From Oceanibaculum nanhaiense (GTDB lineage Bacteria > Pseudomonadota > Alphaproteobacteria > Oceanibaculales > Oceanibaculaceae), in contig NZ_MPOB01000001.1 in NCBI RefSeq assembly GCF_002148795.1, forward strand, positions 310,001 through 374,000: DNA of 64,000 bases. Reading direction: 5' to 3'. How positions within the stretch are numbered: the stretch's first letter is position 1; each line of letters begins with the position of its first letter. The position numbers were made by a program, and so were the translations under genes. A model generated the notes under the pieces. That model had not been told where the DNA came from, searched no databases, and saw nothing but the letters and a program-made list of their open reading frames with translations. Below are positions 34,673 through 42,761 of this stretch, in pieces.

Positions 34673-35530
34673 TCAAACGCCGGGCGCCTCTACCGCGCCC
34701 GCACCCCCGCCTGCGGCCATGACCGTGGCCGGCGCTCTTTCCATATAGACTACATTCTTCCGACTGCGAGAGAAATGCAGCAGGAACCCGGCTCCCATGA
34801 GGCCCGCCACCACGCCTGAGATCGCTGCGTCGCCAACGATTTCCGGATGCACCTCCAGGCAGATCTTGCGCACGCAAGACAGGTTGGCGCCGGGCAGCAG
34901 GTCGATCTCGCCGCCCTCGATGTCCATGATCAGGTAGCTGGGGGAGTACCGGTCCAGCAGTTCCTGGAAGCCGGCGGCCGGCAGGCGCACCCGCTCCACC
35001 GTCTCGGACGGACGGCCATGCAGGCCGGAGGAAGTGTAGGAGCGGTCGAGCGCGAACTCGACCTCGCCGGTCTCCTTCGCCGCCGCCATGCTGTGAAAAT
35101 CCGGGCGTACGCCATTCAGCTGGAAATTCCGTTCCAGTACCGGAACGAGCGCCGGATTGGCTTCCAGCGCATGTACTTTCGCGCCGTCGCCAATACGCTT
35201 GGCGCAGAAAATCGAGGTCAGGCCGATGCCCGCCCCCAGTTCCAGCACGCTGTCCTCTGGCGTCAGGGTGGCGTCGAGGATCGACAGTTCGGCTTCCTCA
35301 TACTGATGGCGGATAATCTGCCGCCGGTGCCCCTTGCGCAGCACGGGGGCGGCCAGCCACAGCTTCACGCCATGGGTCTCGGCAATTTCCGGGCGGCGGA
35401 ATTTCAGCGTTGCCACCTGAAGCTCGCGGACAAGGCAGTCCAGCATGCGGCGCAGCTTGCGGGGCTTTTGGCGCGCCGTTCCGGCGTCGCGGGCGTTCTG
35501 GGTGCCGGTTTGGGAGGAAATCTGGTTCAC
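34673..35530 (-). CDS. FkbM family methyltransferase
   Basis: The 285-residue protein has a basic N-terminus, then a SAM-binding fold: DSVLELGAGIGLTSIFCAKRIG (about 92-113), VHALEANPALVPVLERNFQLNG, and a YLIMDIEGGEIDLLPGANLSCVRKICLEVHPE segment, the FkbM hallmark. FkbM enzymes O-methylate sugars or polyketides; in an LPS-gene block a sugar target is most likely. It overlaps the DUF5672 gene by four bases and lies 55 bases before msbA, so it could join that operon. Confidence 0.88.
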   Translation of the reverse strand: MNQISSQTGTQNARDAGTARQKPRKLRRMLDCLVRELQVATLKFRRPEIAETHGVKLWLAAPVLRKGHRRQIIRHQYEEAELSILDATLTPEDSVLELGAGIGLTSIFCAKRIGDGAKVHALEANPALVPVLERNFQLNGVRPDFHSMAAAKETGEVEFALDRSYTSSGLHGRPSETVERVRLPAAGFQELLDRYSPSYLIMDIEGGEIDLLPGANLSCVRKICLEVHPEIVGDAAISGVVAGLMGAGFLLHFSRSRKNVVYMERAPATVMAAGGGAGAVEAPGV

Positions 35531-36384
35531 GCGGCGGCATCCTTGGTTGGCGCGGCCTGCAGCAGGGCCGCGTCGTCAGCATCGATAAAGGCCAGCCAGC
35601 GTTCGGTGTCAATCTTGTGCCAGCCATGGGCGCCGAAAGGCAGGTCGGCGCGGGTTTTCGGGAAGTCGCCCTCGGCCGAGCGCTCGCGCGCGAAACGCAG
35701 CGCCGTCTCCACCGGGGCGACCGTATAATTCTCATCCAGCAGCGGCGCGTAATAGGCCCAGAACATGTCTTCCGCCTGGTCGAAATACCGGCGGACAATG
35801 TGCGCCGCAGGGCGGCGGCTGCAGCGGCTGCGCAGCCAGTGGGCCAACAGGCGCTTGCCCTGGCGCCAGCTGTGGAAGAAAAGCCGGGACTGGTCGCTCT
35901 TGCCGGTCAGCTGCAGGCGCATCGCCTGCAGCACGCGCAGATGGTCGCCGACATGGCGCAGCGACAGCCCGCCATTGCCGACCGCCAGGTAGCGCCGGCG
36001 TTTCCTGTCTCGGTCCTTGCGCAGCCAGGGCGCGCCGATATAGGAGAAGCCGGACTCGCACCAGCCGGCCAGCGTGTCGTGAAATACCAGGCAGTCGGTC
36101 TGGTAGATCAGGACATAGCGGTAGTCGCTGAAGCGCCGGTAGAAATCCGGGCTCATCAGCATCGCGCTGTAGGCGCCGATGTCGCGGAAACGGCGCGGCG
36201 AGAGCGGCAGGGTGGCCATCCCGTCCAGCTCCGGCGGCAATGTCAGGCCGATTGGATGGACGACGAAGCGGTCATAATGGCCCAGATGCCGGTCCAGCGC
36301 GCGCAGAGCCACCTTTTCCGTCGCGTCCAGTTCGGTGCGATAGATCGGAACGACGATGGCAACCAGCTTCGATGGGCCCGGCAC
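35527..36384 (-). CDS. DUF5672 family protein, probable glycosyltransferase
   Basis: The 285-residue product starts VAIVVPIYRTELDATEKVALRALDRHLGHYD, has YVLIYQTDCLVFHDTLAGWCESGFSYIGAPWL (about 88-120), a VGNGGLSLRHVGDHL segment (about 135-150) and EDMFWAYYAP (about 215). This is the DUF5672 pattern; the D-x-D-like TDC and GNGGLSLR features resemble GT-A glycosyltransferases. A sugar-adding role in surface polysaccharide is inferred from the neighbours. It is translationally coupled to the FkbM gene. Confidence 0.82.
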   Translation of the reverse strand: MPGPSKLVAIVVPIYRTELDATEKVALRALDRHLGHYDRFVVHPIGLTLPPELDGMATLPLSPRRFRDIGAYSAMLMSPDFYRRFSDYRYVLIYQTDCLVFHDTLAGWCESGFSYIGAPWLRKDRDRKRRRYLAVGNGGLSLRHVGDHLRVLQAMRLQLTGKSDQSRLFFHSWRQGKRLLAHWLRSRCSRRPAAHIVRRYFDQAEDMFWAYYAPLLDENYTVAPVETALRFARERSAEGDFPKTRADLPFGAHGWHKIDTERWLAFIDADDAALLQAAPTKDAAA

Positions 36385-36484
36385 ACTGTCTCCTGCTCTG
36401 CGGTCAGTCGGCGGCGCTACCTAATACCGCATGGCGCAGGCGGTGGCAAAAGCCGATATGCCCGAGGGGCGTCAGGAACGGGTG

Positions 36485-37567
36485 TCAGGAACCGGTGACG
36501 GTCACCAGGCTGTCGAGCAATTGCCGGGCGCAGGCGTCCCAGCCATTTTCCAGCGCATGGGCGCGGCAGGCCTCGCGCGGGATATCGAGGGCGGCCTGCA
36601 CGGCGGCGCGCAGATCCTCGTCCATGCGCCCGACCGCCGGCGTCAGCACGTCGAGCGGCCCGGTGACCGGGTAGGCCGCGACCGGCAGGCCGCTGGCCAG
36701 CGCTTCCAGCATGACCAGGCCGAACGTGTCGGTGCGGCTGGGGAAGACGAAGACATCGGCGGCGGCGTAGTGCCGTGCCAGCTCCTCGCCATGCTTGGCG
36801 CCGACGAAGACGACATCGGGGTAGCGGCGCTTCAGCTCCGGCAATTGCGGGCCGTCGCCGACCACCACCTTGGTGCCGGGCAGATCGAGATCGAGAAAGG
36901 CGCCGATATTCTTCTCCACCGCCGCCCGGCCGACGCAGACCGCGATCGGGCGCGGCAGGTCGCGCATCGATTCCGCCTGCTCCTCATAGGGGCGCGGGCG
37001 GAACAGCGCCGTATCGACGCCGCGGGTCCAGCGCCGGACATGGCGGAACCCGCGGGAATCGAGGTCGCGGCGCAATGTCTCGGTCGCCACCAGCATGCCC
37101 TGGCCGCCATTGTGGAACCAGCGCATGCCGGCATAGCTCCAGGCCAGCGGCACCGGCAGGCGGGCGTGCAGATATTCCGGGAATTTGGTGTGGTAGGAGG
37201 TGGTGAAGGGCAGGCCCTTGCGCCCGCAATGAATGCGCGCGGCCAGCCCGATCGGCCCTTCGGTGGCGATGTGGATGGCGTCCGGCCGGCTGTCGCGGAT
37301 CATCCCTGCCACCTTGTGCAGCGGATACCAGGCCAGCGGAATTTCGGGATAGCCGGGGCAGGGGAAGGTGCGGAACCGTTCCGGCGCGATCACCGTGACC
37401 GTGTGGCCGCTGGATTCCAGCATGGCGATGATGGTGGTCCAGGTGCGCACCACGCCGTTCACCTGCGGCGTCCAGGCATCGGTCACCAGGGTGATGCGCA
37501 TCGGGGGCCGGCCAAGGCTGAATTCCGGCACGGCGTCGGCGTATTTTGGGGCGGTACTATCGGGCAT
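36485..37567 (-). CDS. Glycosyltransferase family 4-type mannosyltransferase-like protein
   Basis: The 360-residue GT-B protein has MRITLVTDAWTPQVNGVVRT (from 23), PDAIHIATEGPIGLAAR, PFTTSYHTKFPEYLHAR, WTRGVDTALFRP, ICVCVGR-like AVCVGRAAVEKNIGAFL and the donor-site VFVFPSRTDTFGLVMLEALASGLPVAAYPVTGP. This pattern is close to GDP-mannose-dependent alpha-mannosyltransferases that glycosylate diacylglycerol-type lipids. The true acceptor is unknown. The start at 37567 has GTGAGG upstream and lies six bases after the LpxH-like gene, with which it is likely cotranscribed. Confidence 0.88.
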   Translation of the reverse strand: MPDSTAPKYADAVPEFSLGRPPMRITLVTDAWTPQVNGVVRTWTTIIAMLESSGHTVTVIAPERFRTFPCPGYPEIPLAWYPLHKVAGMIRDSRPDAIHIATEGPIGLAARIHCGRKGLPFTTSYHTKFPEYLHARLPVPLAWSYAGMRWFHNGGQGMLVATETLRRDLDSRGFRHVRRWTRGVDTALFRPRPYEEQAESMRDLPRPIAVCVGRAAVEKNIGAFLDLDLPGTKVVVGDGPQLPELKRRYPDVVFVGAKHGEELARHYAAADVFVFPSRTDTFGLVMLEALASGLPVAAYPVTGPLDVLTPAVGRMDEDLRAAVQAALDIPREACRAHALENGWDACARQLLDSLVTVTGS

Positions 37568-37573
37568 GCCGCC

Positions 37574-38347
37574 TCACGCTGCCGGGGTCATCTGGCGCGC
37601 CTCGACCCAGTTCAGGATCTCCAGGCGCCCGTCCATATGCTCGACCAGGGCGGTGCAGCTTTCCACCCAGTCGCCGTCATTGCAGTAGGTGATGCCGTCG
37701 ATCTCGCGGATTTCGGCATGGTGGATATGGCCGCAGATCACGCCATCCACGCCGCGCTGGCGGGCCTCGTCGGCGACCGCCTCCTCGAACCGGCTGATAT
37801 ATTCCACCGCGTTCTTCACGCGCAGCTTCACATAGGCCGAGAGCGACCAGTAGGGATAGCCCAGCTTGCGCCGCACCATGTTGAAGCCGACATTCAGCCG
37901 CAGCATCATGTTGTAGCCCCAGTCGCCGATCAGGGCGAGCCAGCGCGCATATTTCACCACGCCGTCGAAGCGGTCGCCATGCAGCACCAGGTAGGTCCTG
38001 CCGTCGGCGGCCTTGTGGATCACCTCGTCCTCGATCTCGATCTCGCCGAAGGTGAGGCCGATATACTCGCGGAAAATCTCGTCGTGGTTGCCGGGCACGA
38101 AGACCACGCGGGTGCCCTTGCGGGCCTTGCGCAGCAGCTTCTGCACCACGTCATTGTGGCTCTGCACCCAGTACCAGGACCGGCGCAGCCGCCAGATGTC
38201 GAGAATGTCGCCGACCAGATAGAGATGGTCGCTCTCGGTGTGTCTGAGGAAGTCCAGCAGCAGGTCGGCGTTGCAGCCGCGCGTGCCCAGATGCACGTCG
38301 GAAATCCAGATTGACCGGTAATGGCTGACGCCACGCTGCGCGTTCAT
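37574..38347 (-). CDS. LpxH-like metallophosphoesterase (UDP-2,3-diacylglucosamine diphosphatase type)
   Basis: The 257-residue protein shows all calcineurin-like motifs: SDVHLGT (16-22), GDILDIW (about 46), GNHDEIF (about 85), LHGDRFD (about 120) and ICGHIHHAEI (about 203). The DVHLGTRGCNADLLLDFL start and the C-terminal GDWVESCTALVE are typical of the LpxH-like group. LpxH cleaves UDP-diacylglucosamine in lipid A synthesis, but close relatives act on other lipids or nucleotides, and the glycosyltransferase next door leaves room for a related role. The ribosome site is GAGGATGGCGCG. Confidence 0.85.
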   Translation of the reverse strand: MNAQRGVSHYRSIWISDVHLGTRGCNADLLLDFLRHTESDHLYLVGDILDIWRLRRSWYWVQSHNDVVQKLLRKARKGTRVVFVPGNHDEIFREYIGLTFGEIEIEDEVIHKAADGRTYLVLHGDRFDGVVKYARWLALIGDWGYNMMLRLNVGFNMVRRKLGYPYWSLSAYVKLRVKNAVEYISRFEEAVADEARQRGVDGVICGHIHHAEIREIDGITYCNDGDWVESCTALVEHMDGRLEILNWVEARQMTPAA

Positions 38348-38555
38348 CGCGCCATCCTCATCTGACTACCAGATGATCGGAGATCGTATCGCAGGACCGC
38401 TATATCTGGTTTTCCGATCATGAGGCACTACATGCCTCAGCTTCGGTTACCGGCGCGCGACGGAAATATGACAATTGACTGAAATTTCGTCGTCTCTGTA
38501 GGGTCGCGGCGTTTTCGCCCTATCTGTGGGGCATTTGTGTTTTGAGGAACAAGGT

Positions 38556-39452
38556 TTGGCCGAGTCCCGCCGTCTGCTGGTGATCCACAACCCGACCGCG
38601 GGGCGTCGCCGGCGCCGGCGGCTCGACGCCGTGCTGCATCTGCTGGCCGAGGCCGGCTGCACCATCACGCTGGTGCCAACCGCGAAACGCGGCGATGCCG
38701 AGGATTTCGCCGCCACCGCCATCGCCGACGATGTCGATCTGCTGGTCGCGGCGGGGGGCGATGGCACGCTGAACGAGGTCGCGAACGGGCTGGTTCGCCG
38801 GCGGGAACTGGGGTTACCGCCGCTGCCGCTGGCCATCGTCCCGCTGGGCACGGCGAATGTGCTGGCCGCCGAGATCGGCCTGCCCGAGGATGCTGAGGCC
38901 ATCGCACGCACCATCCTCACGGGCGCACCGCGCCGGATTTATCCCGGCATCGCCAATGGCCGGCGCTTCCTGTGCATGGCGGGCAGCGGGCTGGATGCCT
39001 TCGTGGTGCAGGATGTGAACCACCGGCTGAAGCGGCTGCTGGGCAAGGGCGCCTATGCGCTGGAGACGCTGCGCCGGCTGTGGCTGGGGCCGCCCGAACC
39101 CTATCGGCTGCTGATCGACGACAAGGAAGAAAAGGCAGCCCAGATCATCCTGGCGAAGGGGCATTTCTACGGCGGCACTTTCGTCATCGCACCGGCCGCG
39201 CGGCTGGATGAGCCGCTGCTCTGGGCCTGCCTGTTCCGCCGGGGCGGGCGCTGGGCGGCGCTGCGCTACATCCTGGCAGTGATGCTGGGCGTGCCGCACC
39301 GGCTTGAGGATATCGACATAATGCCGGTCCGCCGCGTCTCCATTGAGGGGCGGGCCGCCGATCCGGTACAGGGCGATGGCGATATCGTCACCCGGCTGCC
39401 GGTTGATATCCGTATTGACGAGGACGGGATGGAACTGGTGTTTCCGGCGTGA
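38556..39452 (+). CDS. Diacylglycerol/lipid kinase family protein
   Basis: The 298-residue protein has the lipid kinase fold: RLLVIHNPTAGRRRRRRLDAVL (about 5-26), LVAAGGDGTLNEVANGL (nucleotide-binding GGDGT, about 65), LPLAIVPLGTANVLAAEIGLP and FLCMAGSGLDAFVV. It should phosphorylate diacylglycerol or a related lipid, but YegS-like proteins differ in substrate. A TTG at 38556 is chosen because GAGGAAC lies eight bases before it; a GTG at 38526 in the same frame is possible. It diverges from the LpxH-like gene. Confidence 0.87.
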   Translation: MAESRRLLVIHNPTAGRRRRRRLDAVLHLLAEAGCTITLVPTAKRGDAEDFAATAIADDVDLLVAAGGDGTLNEVANGLVRRRELGLPPLPLAIVPLGTANVLAAEIGLPEDAEAIARTILTGAPRRIYPGIANGRRFLCMAGSGLDAFVVQDVNHRLKRLLGKGAYALETLRRLWLGPPEPYRLLIDDKEEKAAQIILAKGHFYGGTFVIAPAARLDEPLLWACLFRRGGRWAALRYILAVMLGVPHRLEDIDIMPVRRVSIEGRAADPVQGDGDIVTRLPVDIRIDEDGMELVFPA

Positions 39453-39471
39453 ACCTAGCGGAAAACAAGGA

Positions 39472-39963
39472 TCATTTCGGCGGCGGATTGGCTTTCCAGA
39501 TGGCCACGATCTCGTCCTCCAGCACCGGGCCGATGACCGGCACCGGCTTGTTGCTGGCGGCCACCACCTCGGCGCAGCGGATCGACAGCCGGGTGCGCGT
39601 CGGCGCATTGTCGAATTCCTGCTGCTGGCGCGGGATTGACAGGCCATAGACGACACGGCCGATGCCGCTCCACACGATGGCGGCGGAGCACATGGTGCAG
39701 GGCTCGCCGCTGGCGTACATGGTGGCGCCGGCCAGTTGTTCGGGCGTCAGGTGCCGGCCGATGCCGCGCAGGATGTTCAGCTCGGCATGGCCGGTCGGAT
39801 CCTGCGTCGAATAGACATTGTTCATGCCCTCGAAAACCGGCTTGCCGTCGGATGTCACGATGAGTGCGCCGAACGGGCGGTCGCCGTTCAGCCGGGCCTG
39901 GCGCGCCAGCTCGAAACTCTGGCGCAGCCAGTGATGATCCTGTTCGCTGACGGTATCGTGCAT
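39472..39963 (-). CDS. Nucleoside/nucleobase deaminase (CDA superfamily)
   Basis: The 163-residue protein has the zinc-deaminase signature: TGHAELNIL (HAE near residue 60) and SGEPCTMCSAAIVWSGI (PCxxC near 90), with RPFGALIV and VYGLSI. Guanine deaminases and TadA-like enzymes share this pattern. The start LRQSFELARQARLNGDRPFGA and the CAEVVAASN segment fit guanine/cytosine-type deaminases of nucleotide salvage better than tRNA-editing TadA, but the substrate cannot be fixed. It converges with the lipid kinase gene. Confidence 0.85.
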   Translation of the reverse strand: MHDTVSEQDHHWLRQSFELARQARLNGDRPFGALIVTSDGKPVFEGMNNVYSTQDPTGHAELNILRGIGRHLTPEQLAGATMYASGEPCTMCSAAIVWSGIGRVVYGLSIPRQQQEFDNAPTRTRLSIRCAEVVAASNKPVPVIGPVLEDEIVAIWKANPPPK

Positions 39964-40030
39964 GACCGGGCCCCCTTTTGGCTTGAGGGGCCCAGTGTAG
40001 GGAAAAGGGACGGCCTCCCGCCAGCGCGAA

Positions 40031-40339
40031 TCAGACTTCGCGGATGCGGTAGCGCTGGACGCGGGTGGCGCGCAGGCCTTTCATGCCGTGGCGTTCGACC
40101 AGCTTGGTCCAGCCTTCCAGCTCTTCCTCGGAGAGGCTGTAGCGGGTGCAGGCCTGCTCCGCGGTCAAAAGGCCGCTCTTCACGCCGGCCACAACCAGCG
40201 CCTTGCGCCGGATGACCCAGCGCTTGGTTTCGGGCGGCGGCAGATCGTCGAGCGTCAAGCTCGAGAGGTCGATGCCGTCCAGCGTCTCCCGCGAAGAATC
40301 TTGTACAGTCGCCCGCAGGGCGAGGCTTCGAGAGTGCAT
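40031..40339 (-). CDS. sciP: SciP-type CtrA inhibitor (DUF1153)
   Basis: The 102-residue protein has the DUF1153/SciP core at about 30-100: LPPPETKRWVIRRKALVVAG, SGLLTAEQACTRYSLSEEELEGW and a late HGMKGLRATRVQRYR helix-turn-helix. SciP binds DNA and CtrA to block CtrA-activated transcription early in the cell cycle; it occurs only in alphaproteobacteria. Its presence implies a CtrA cell-cycle network in this organism. The gene is alone, with an ilvE terminator upstream in the same direction. Confidence 0.93.
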   Translation of the reverse strand: MHSRSLALRATVQDSSRETLDGIDLSSLTLDDLPPPETKRWVIRRKALVVAGVKSGLLTAEQACTRYSLSEEELEGWTKLVERHGMKGLRATRVQRYRIREV

Positions 40340-40442
40340 GGGATAAGACCTGTCGCAAAAGTAATAATTGGTCTTAACCTAGCCGCCACTTGTTAAAAAA
40401 AGCCTAAGCATGCGAAGCATTTTCGACTCATTGACGCGTATA

Positions 40443-40475
40443 AGAAAACCCCCGCCATCGTGAAATGGCGGGGGT
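40443..40475 (-). terminator. Intrinsic terminator after ilvE
   Basis: On the minus strand AACCCCCGCCAT pairs with ATGGCGGGGG and is followed by TTTTCTT. It lies 26-58 bases past the ilvE stop and separates it from sciP. Confidence 0.85.
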
Positions 40476-40500
40476 TCCGGCAGCCGATCGGAATTGGCTT

Positions 40501-41397
40501 TTATTCGGCGGCCTTCGCAGCCGGCTCGCGCCGCACCTCGGTGCTGTAATCGTCCATCAGCGTCCGCACCATGTCGCCGACGGTGAAGCGGTAGGGGCCG
40601 ATCTCGCCGACCGGCGTCACTTCCGCCGCGGTGCCGCACAGGAAGCACTGCTCGGCCTGCTCCAGTTCTTCCGGCCGGATCGCCCGCTCGACGACCTTGA
40701 TGCCGCGCCGCTTGGCGAGGTCGATCACCGTGCGCCGGGTGATGCCGTCCAGGAAGCAGTCCGGTGTCGGCGTGTGCAGTTCATTCCCGAAGGCGAAGAA
40801 GATGTTCGCCCCCGTCGCTTCCGCGACCTGGCCGCGATAATCCAGCATCAGCGCGTCCTGATAGCCCTCGCGCTCCGCCTTATGCTTGGAGAGCGTGCAG
40901 ATCATGTACAACCCCGCCGCCTTGGCTGCCGTCGGTGCCGTGTCCGGTGCCGGGCGGCGCCAGTCGGAGATTGCCAGACGGATGCCCTTCTGCCGCAGTT
41001 CCGGGTCGAAATAGGACGGCCAGACCCAAGTGGCGATGGCCAGATGAATCTTGTTGTGCTGCGCCGAGACGCCCATCATCTCGCTGCCGCGCCAGGCGAC
41101 CGGGCGGACATAGCCATCGACAATGCCGTTCGCGGCGACCGTCTCCATCTTGAAACGGTCGATTTCCTCGACGGAATAGGGAATCTTGAAATCCATCAGT
41201 TCGGCTGAGCGAACCAGCCGGGCCGAATGTTCGGAGGATTTGAAGATACGCTCGTCATATACACGTTCGCCCTCGAACACGGCGCTGGCATAATGCAGGC
41301 CGTGGCTGAGGATGTGGAGCTTGGCGTCGCGCCAGGGGGTGAGCTGACCATCGAACCAGATGGTGCCGTCACGGTCGTCGAAAGGAAGGAGTGTCAT
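40501..41397 (-). CDS. ilvE: Branched-chain amino acid aminotransferase
   Basis: The 298-residue fold-type IV aminotransferase has HGLHYASAVFEGERVY (about 33-48), YVRPVAWRGSEMMG, the PLP-Lys segment PTAAKAAGLYM (about 158), GYQDALMLDYRGQVAEATGANIFF, DGITRRTVIDLA and FLCGTAAEVTPVGEIG. It interconverts branched-chain amino acids and their keto acids with glutamate. It diverges from the MarR-family gene; the 113-base gap carries palindromes that may serve that regulator. Confidence 0.96.
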   Translation of the reverse strand: MTLLPFDDRDGTIWFDGQLTPWRDAKLHILSHGLHYASAVFEGERVYDERIFKSSEHSARLVRSAELMDFKIPYSVEEIDRFKMETVAANGIVDGYVRPVAWRGSEMMGVSAQHNKIHLAIATWVWPSYFDPELRQKGIRLAISDWRRPAPDTAPTAAKAAGLYMICTLSKHKAEREGYQDALMLDYRGQVAEATGANIFFAFGNELHTPTPDCFLDGITRRTVIDLAKRRGIKVVERAIRPEELEQAEQCFLCGTAAEVTPVGEIGPYRFTVGDMVRTLMDDYSTEVRREPAAKAAE

Positions 41398-41460
41398 ATC
41401 TATGCGATTCCTGCCCAGGGGTTACAAGATATTTGATTTGGCGTTTCTAGGGTTAGATAA

Positions 41461-41484
41461 TTACCCAAATCATGAGTCGGGTAA
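41461..41484. promoter_or_regulatory. Inverted repeat TTACCC-N12-GGGTAA between ilvE and the MarR-family gene
   Basis: TTACCC (41461-41466) and GGGTAA (41479-41484) mirror each other across 12 bases in the divergent promoter region. The spacing allows a dimer on one helix face. Possible operator for the adjacent MarR protein or its downstream response regulator. Confidence 0.35.
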
Positions 41485-41504
41485 TAACATTCTGTTCGAT
41501 ATAC

Positions 41505-41519
41505 GTCAACATGGTTGAC
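41505..41519. promoter_or_regulatory. Perfect palindrome GTCAAC-ATG-GTTGAC over the MarR start codon
   Basis: GTCAACATGGTTGAC has six-base arms exactly around the proposed ATG start at 41511. A protein bound here would block initiation at its own start region, which suggests autoregulation of the MarR-type gene. Confidence 0.4.
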
Positions 41520-42065
41520 ATAAAAACCCGCGCAAACCCCCTGTTCCTTCGCGAGGAGGAACTGCGCCAGGGGATCGAGCTGCTGTTCTTCGCCTATCGC
41601 GACTTCACCGCCGAGCCGGACAGCATGCTCGCCGAGCTCGGCATGGGCCGGGCGCATCACCGCGTCATCTATTTCGTCGGGCGGCATCCGGGCATCACCG
41701 TCACCGACCTGCTGCGCATCCTGAAAATCACCAAGCAAAGCCTCAGCCGGGTGTTGAGCCAGCTCATCCGCGAAGCCTATATCGAACAGCGCCAGGGCCG
41801 AACCGACCGGCGGCAGAAGCCGCTGCACCTGACCGTGAAGGGCGTGGCGCTGGAACAGGCGCTGACCGCCAACCAGCTGACCCGGATCGCCGGCGCCTAC
41901 AAGGCGGCCAGCGCCGAGGCGGTGGAGGGGTTCTGCAAGGTGCTGCTCGGCATGATCGACGAAAGCGACCAGCGCCGCTTCATCCGGCCGGGCCGCCCGG
42001 AGGACCAGACGGCAGCCGGGCGCGTTACCGCCGGCCAGGCCGTGCGCGGGCGTGACGGAAGATGA
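41511..42065 (+). CDS. MarR-family transcriptional regulator
   Basis: The 184-residue protein has a winged-helix MarR core: LAELGMGRAHHRVIYFVGRHPGITVTDLLRILKITKQSLSRVLSQLIREAYIEQRQGRTDRRQKPLHLT (about 40-105), with the DRR wing. The effector is unknown. An in-frame ATG at 41472 lies inside a palindrome and has no ribosome site; the ATG at 41511 is preferred, although its site is also weak. Its stop overlaps the response-regulator start by four bases (ATGA), so it belongs to a MarR-OmpR-EnvZ-like operon divergent from ilvE. Confidence 0.85.
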   Translation: MVDIKTRANPLFLREEELRQGIELLFFAYRDFTAEPDSMLAELGMGRAHHRVIYFVGRHPGITVTDLLRILKITKQSLSRVLSQLIREAYIEQRQGRTDRRQKPLHLTVKGVALEQALTANQLTRIAGAYKAASAEAVEGFCKVLLGMIDESDQRRFIRPGRPEDQTAAGRVTAGQAVRGRDGR

Positions 42066-42754
42066 GCGCCGCGCCGCCGCATATTCTTGTGGTGGATGAT
42101 GACGGGCGGCTGCGTGACCTGCTGCGCCGTTACCTGACGGAGAATGGCTTTCGCGTCAGCACCGCCGCCGATGCGGCCGAGGCGCGGGCCAAGCTGGAAA
42201 GCCTCGCCTTCGACCTGCTCGTCCTCGATGTGATGATGCCGGGCGAGAGCGGGCTGGACCTCACCCAGGATCTGCGGCGCACAGGAGTGGTGCCGATTCT
42301 GCTGCTGACCGCGATGGCCGAAACCGAGGACCGCATCAACGGGCTGGAGCGCGGCGCCGACGATTATCTGAGCAAGCCGTTCGAGCCGCGTGAGCTGCTG
42401 CTGCGCATCCGCACCATCCTGCGCCGAATCAATGGCGCCGCGCCGGCCCGTGCGGCGGGGGCGCCGGTCCTGCTGGGCGGGCTGCTGTTCGATGCCGAGC
42501 GGCTGGAGCTGCGCGGCCCGGACCGTACCGTGCGGCTGACCGAGGCCGAGGCGGCGCTGCTGCGCGCGCTGGCGCAAAATCCCGGCGCCACGCTCAGCCG
42601 CGACGATCTGGCCCAGCGCCTCGACCTGACCGGCAATCCGCGTACGGTGGATGTGCAGGTCACCCGGCTGCGCCGCAAGATAGAACCCGATCCGCGCTTT
42701 CCGCGCTACCTGCAGACGGTGCGCGGCAAGGGCTACGCGCTGCTGCCGGACTGA
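42062..42754 (+). CDS. OmpR-type response regulator
   Basis: The 230-residue protein has a receiver domain (VVDDDGRLRDLL at about 10-21, phospho-acceptor Asp in LLVLDVMMPGESGLD near 58, LLTAMAE, Lys in LSKPFEP near 108) and a winged-helix output domain (RTVDVQVTRLRRKIEPDPRFPRYLQTVRGKGY, about 190-225). It is the partner of the histidine kinase seven bases downstream and is coupled to the MarR gene. Targets are unknown; envelope or osmotic control is typical of OmpR/EnvZ pairs. Confidence 0.93.
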   Translation: MSAAPPHILVVDDDGRLRDLLRRYLTENGFRVSTAADAAEARAKLESLAFDLLVLDVMMPGESGLDLTQDLRRTGVVPILLLTAMAETEDRINGLERGADDYLSKPFEPRELLLRIRTILRRINGAAPARAAGAPVLLGGLLFDAERLELRGPDRTVRLTEAEAALLRALAQNPGATLSRDDLAQRLDLTGNPRTVDVQVTRLRRKIEPDPRFPRYLQTVRGKGYALLPD

Positions 42755-42761
42755 CGGCGCG

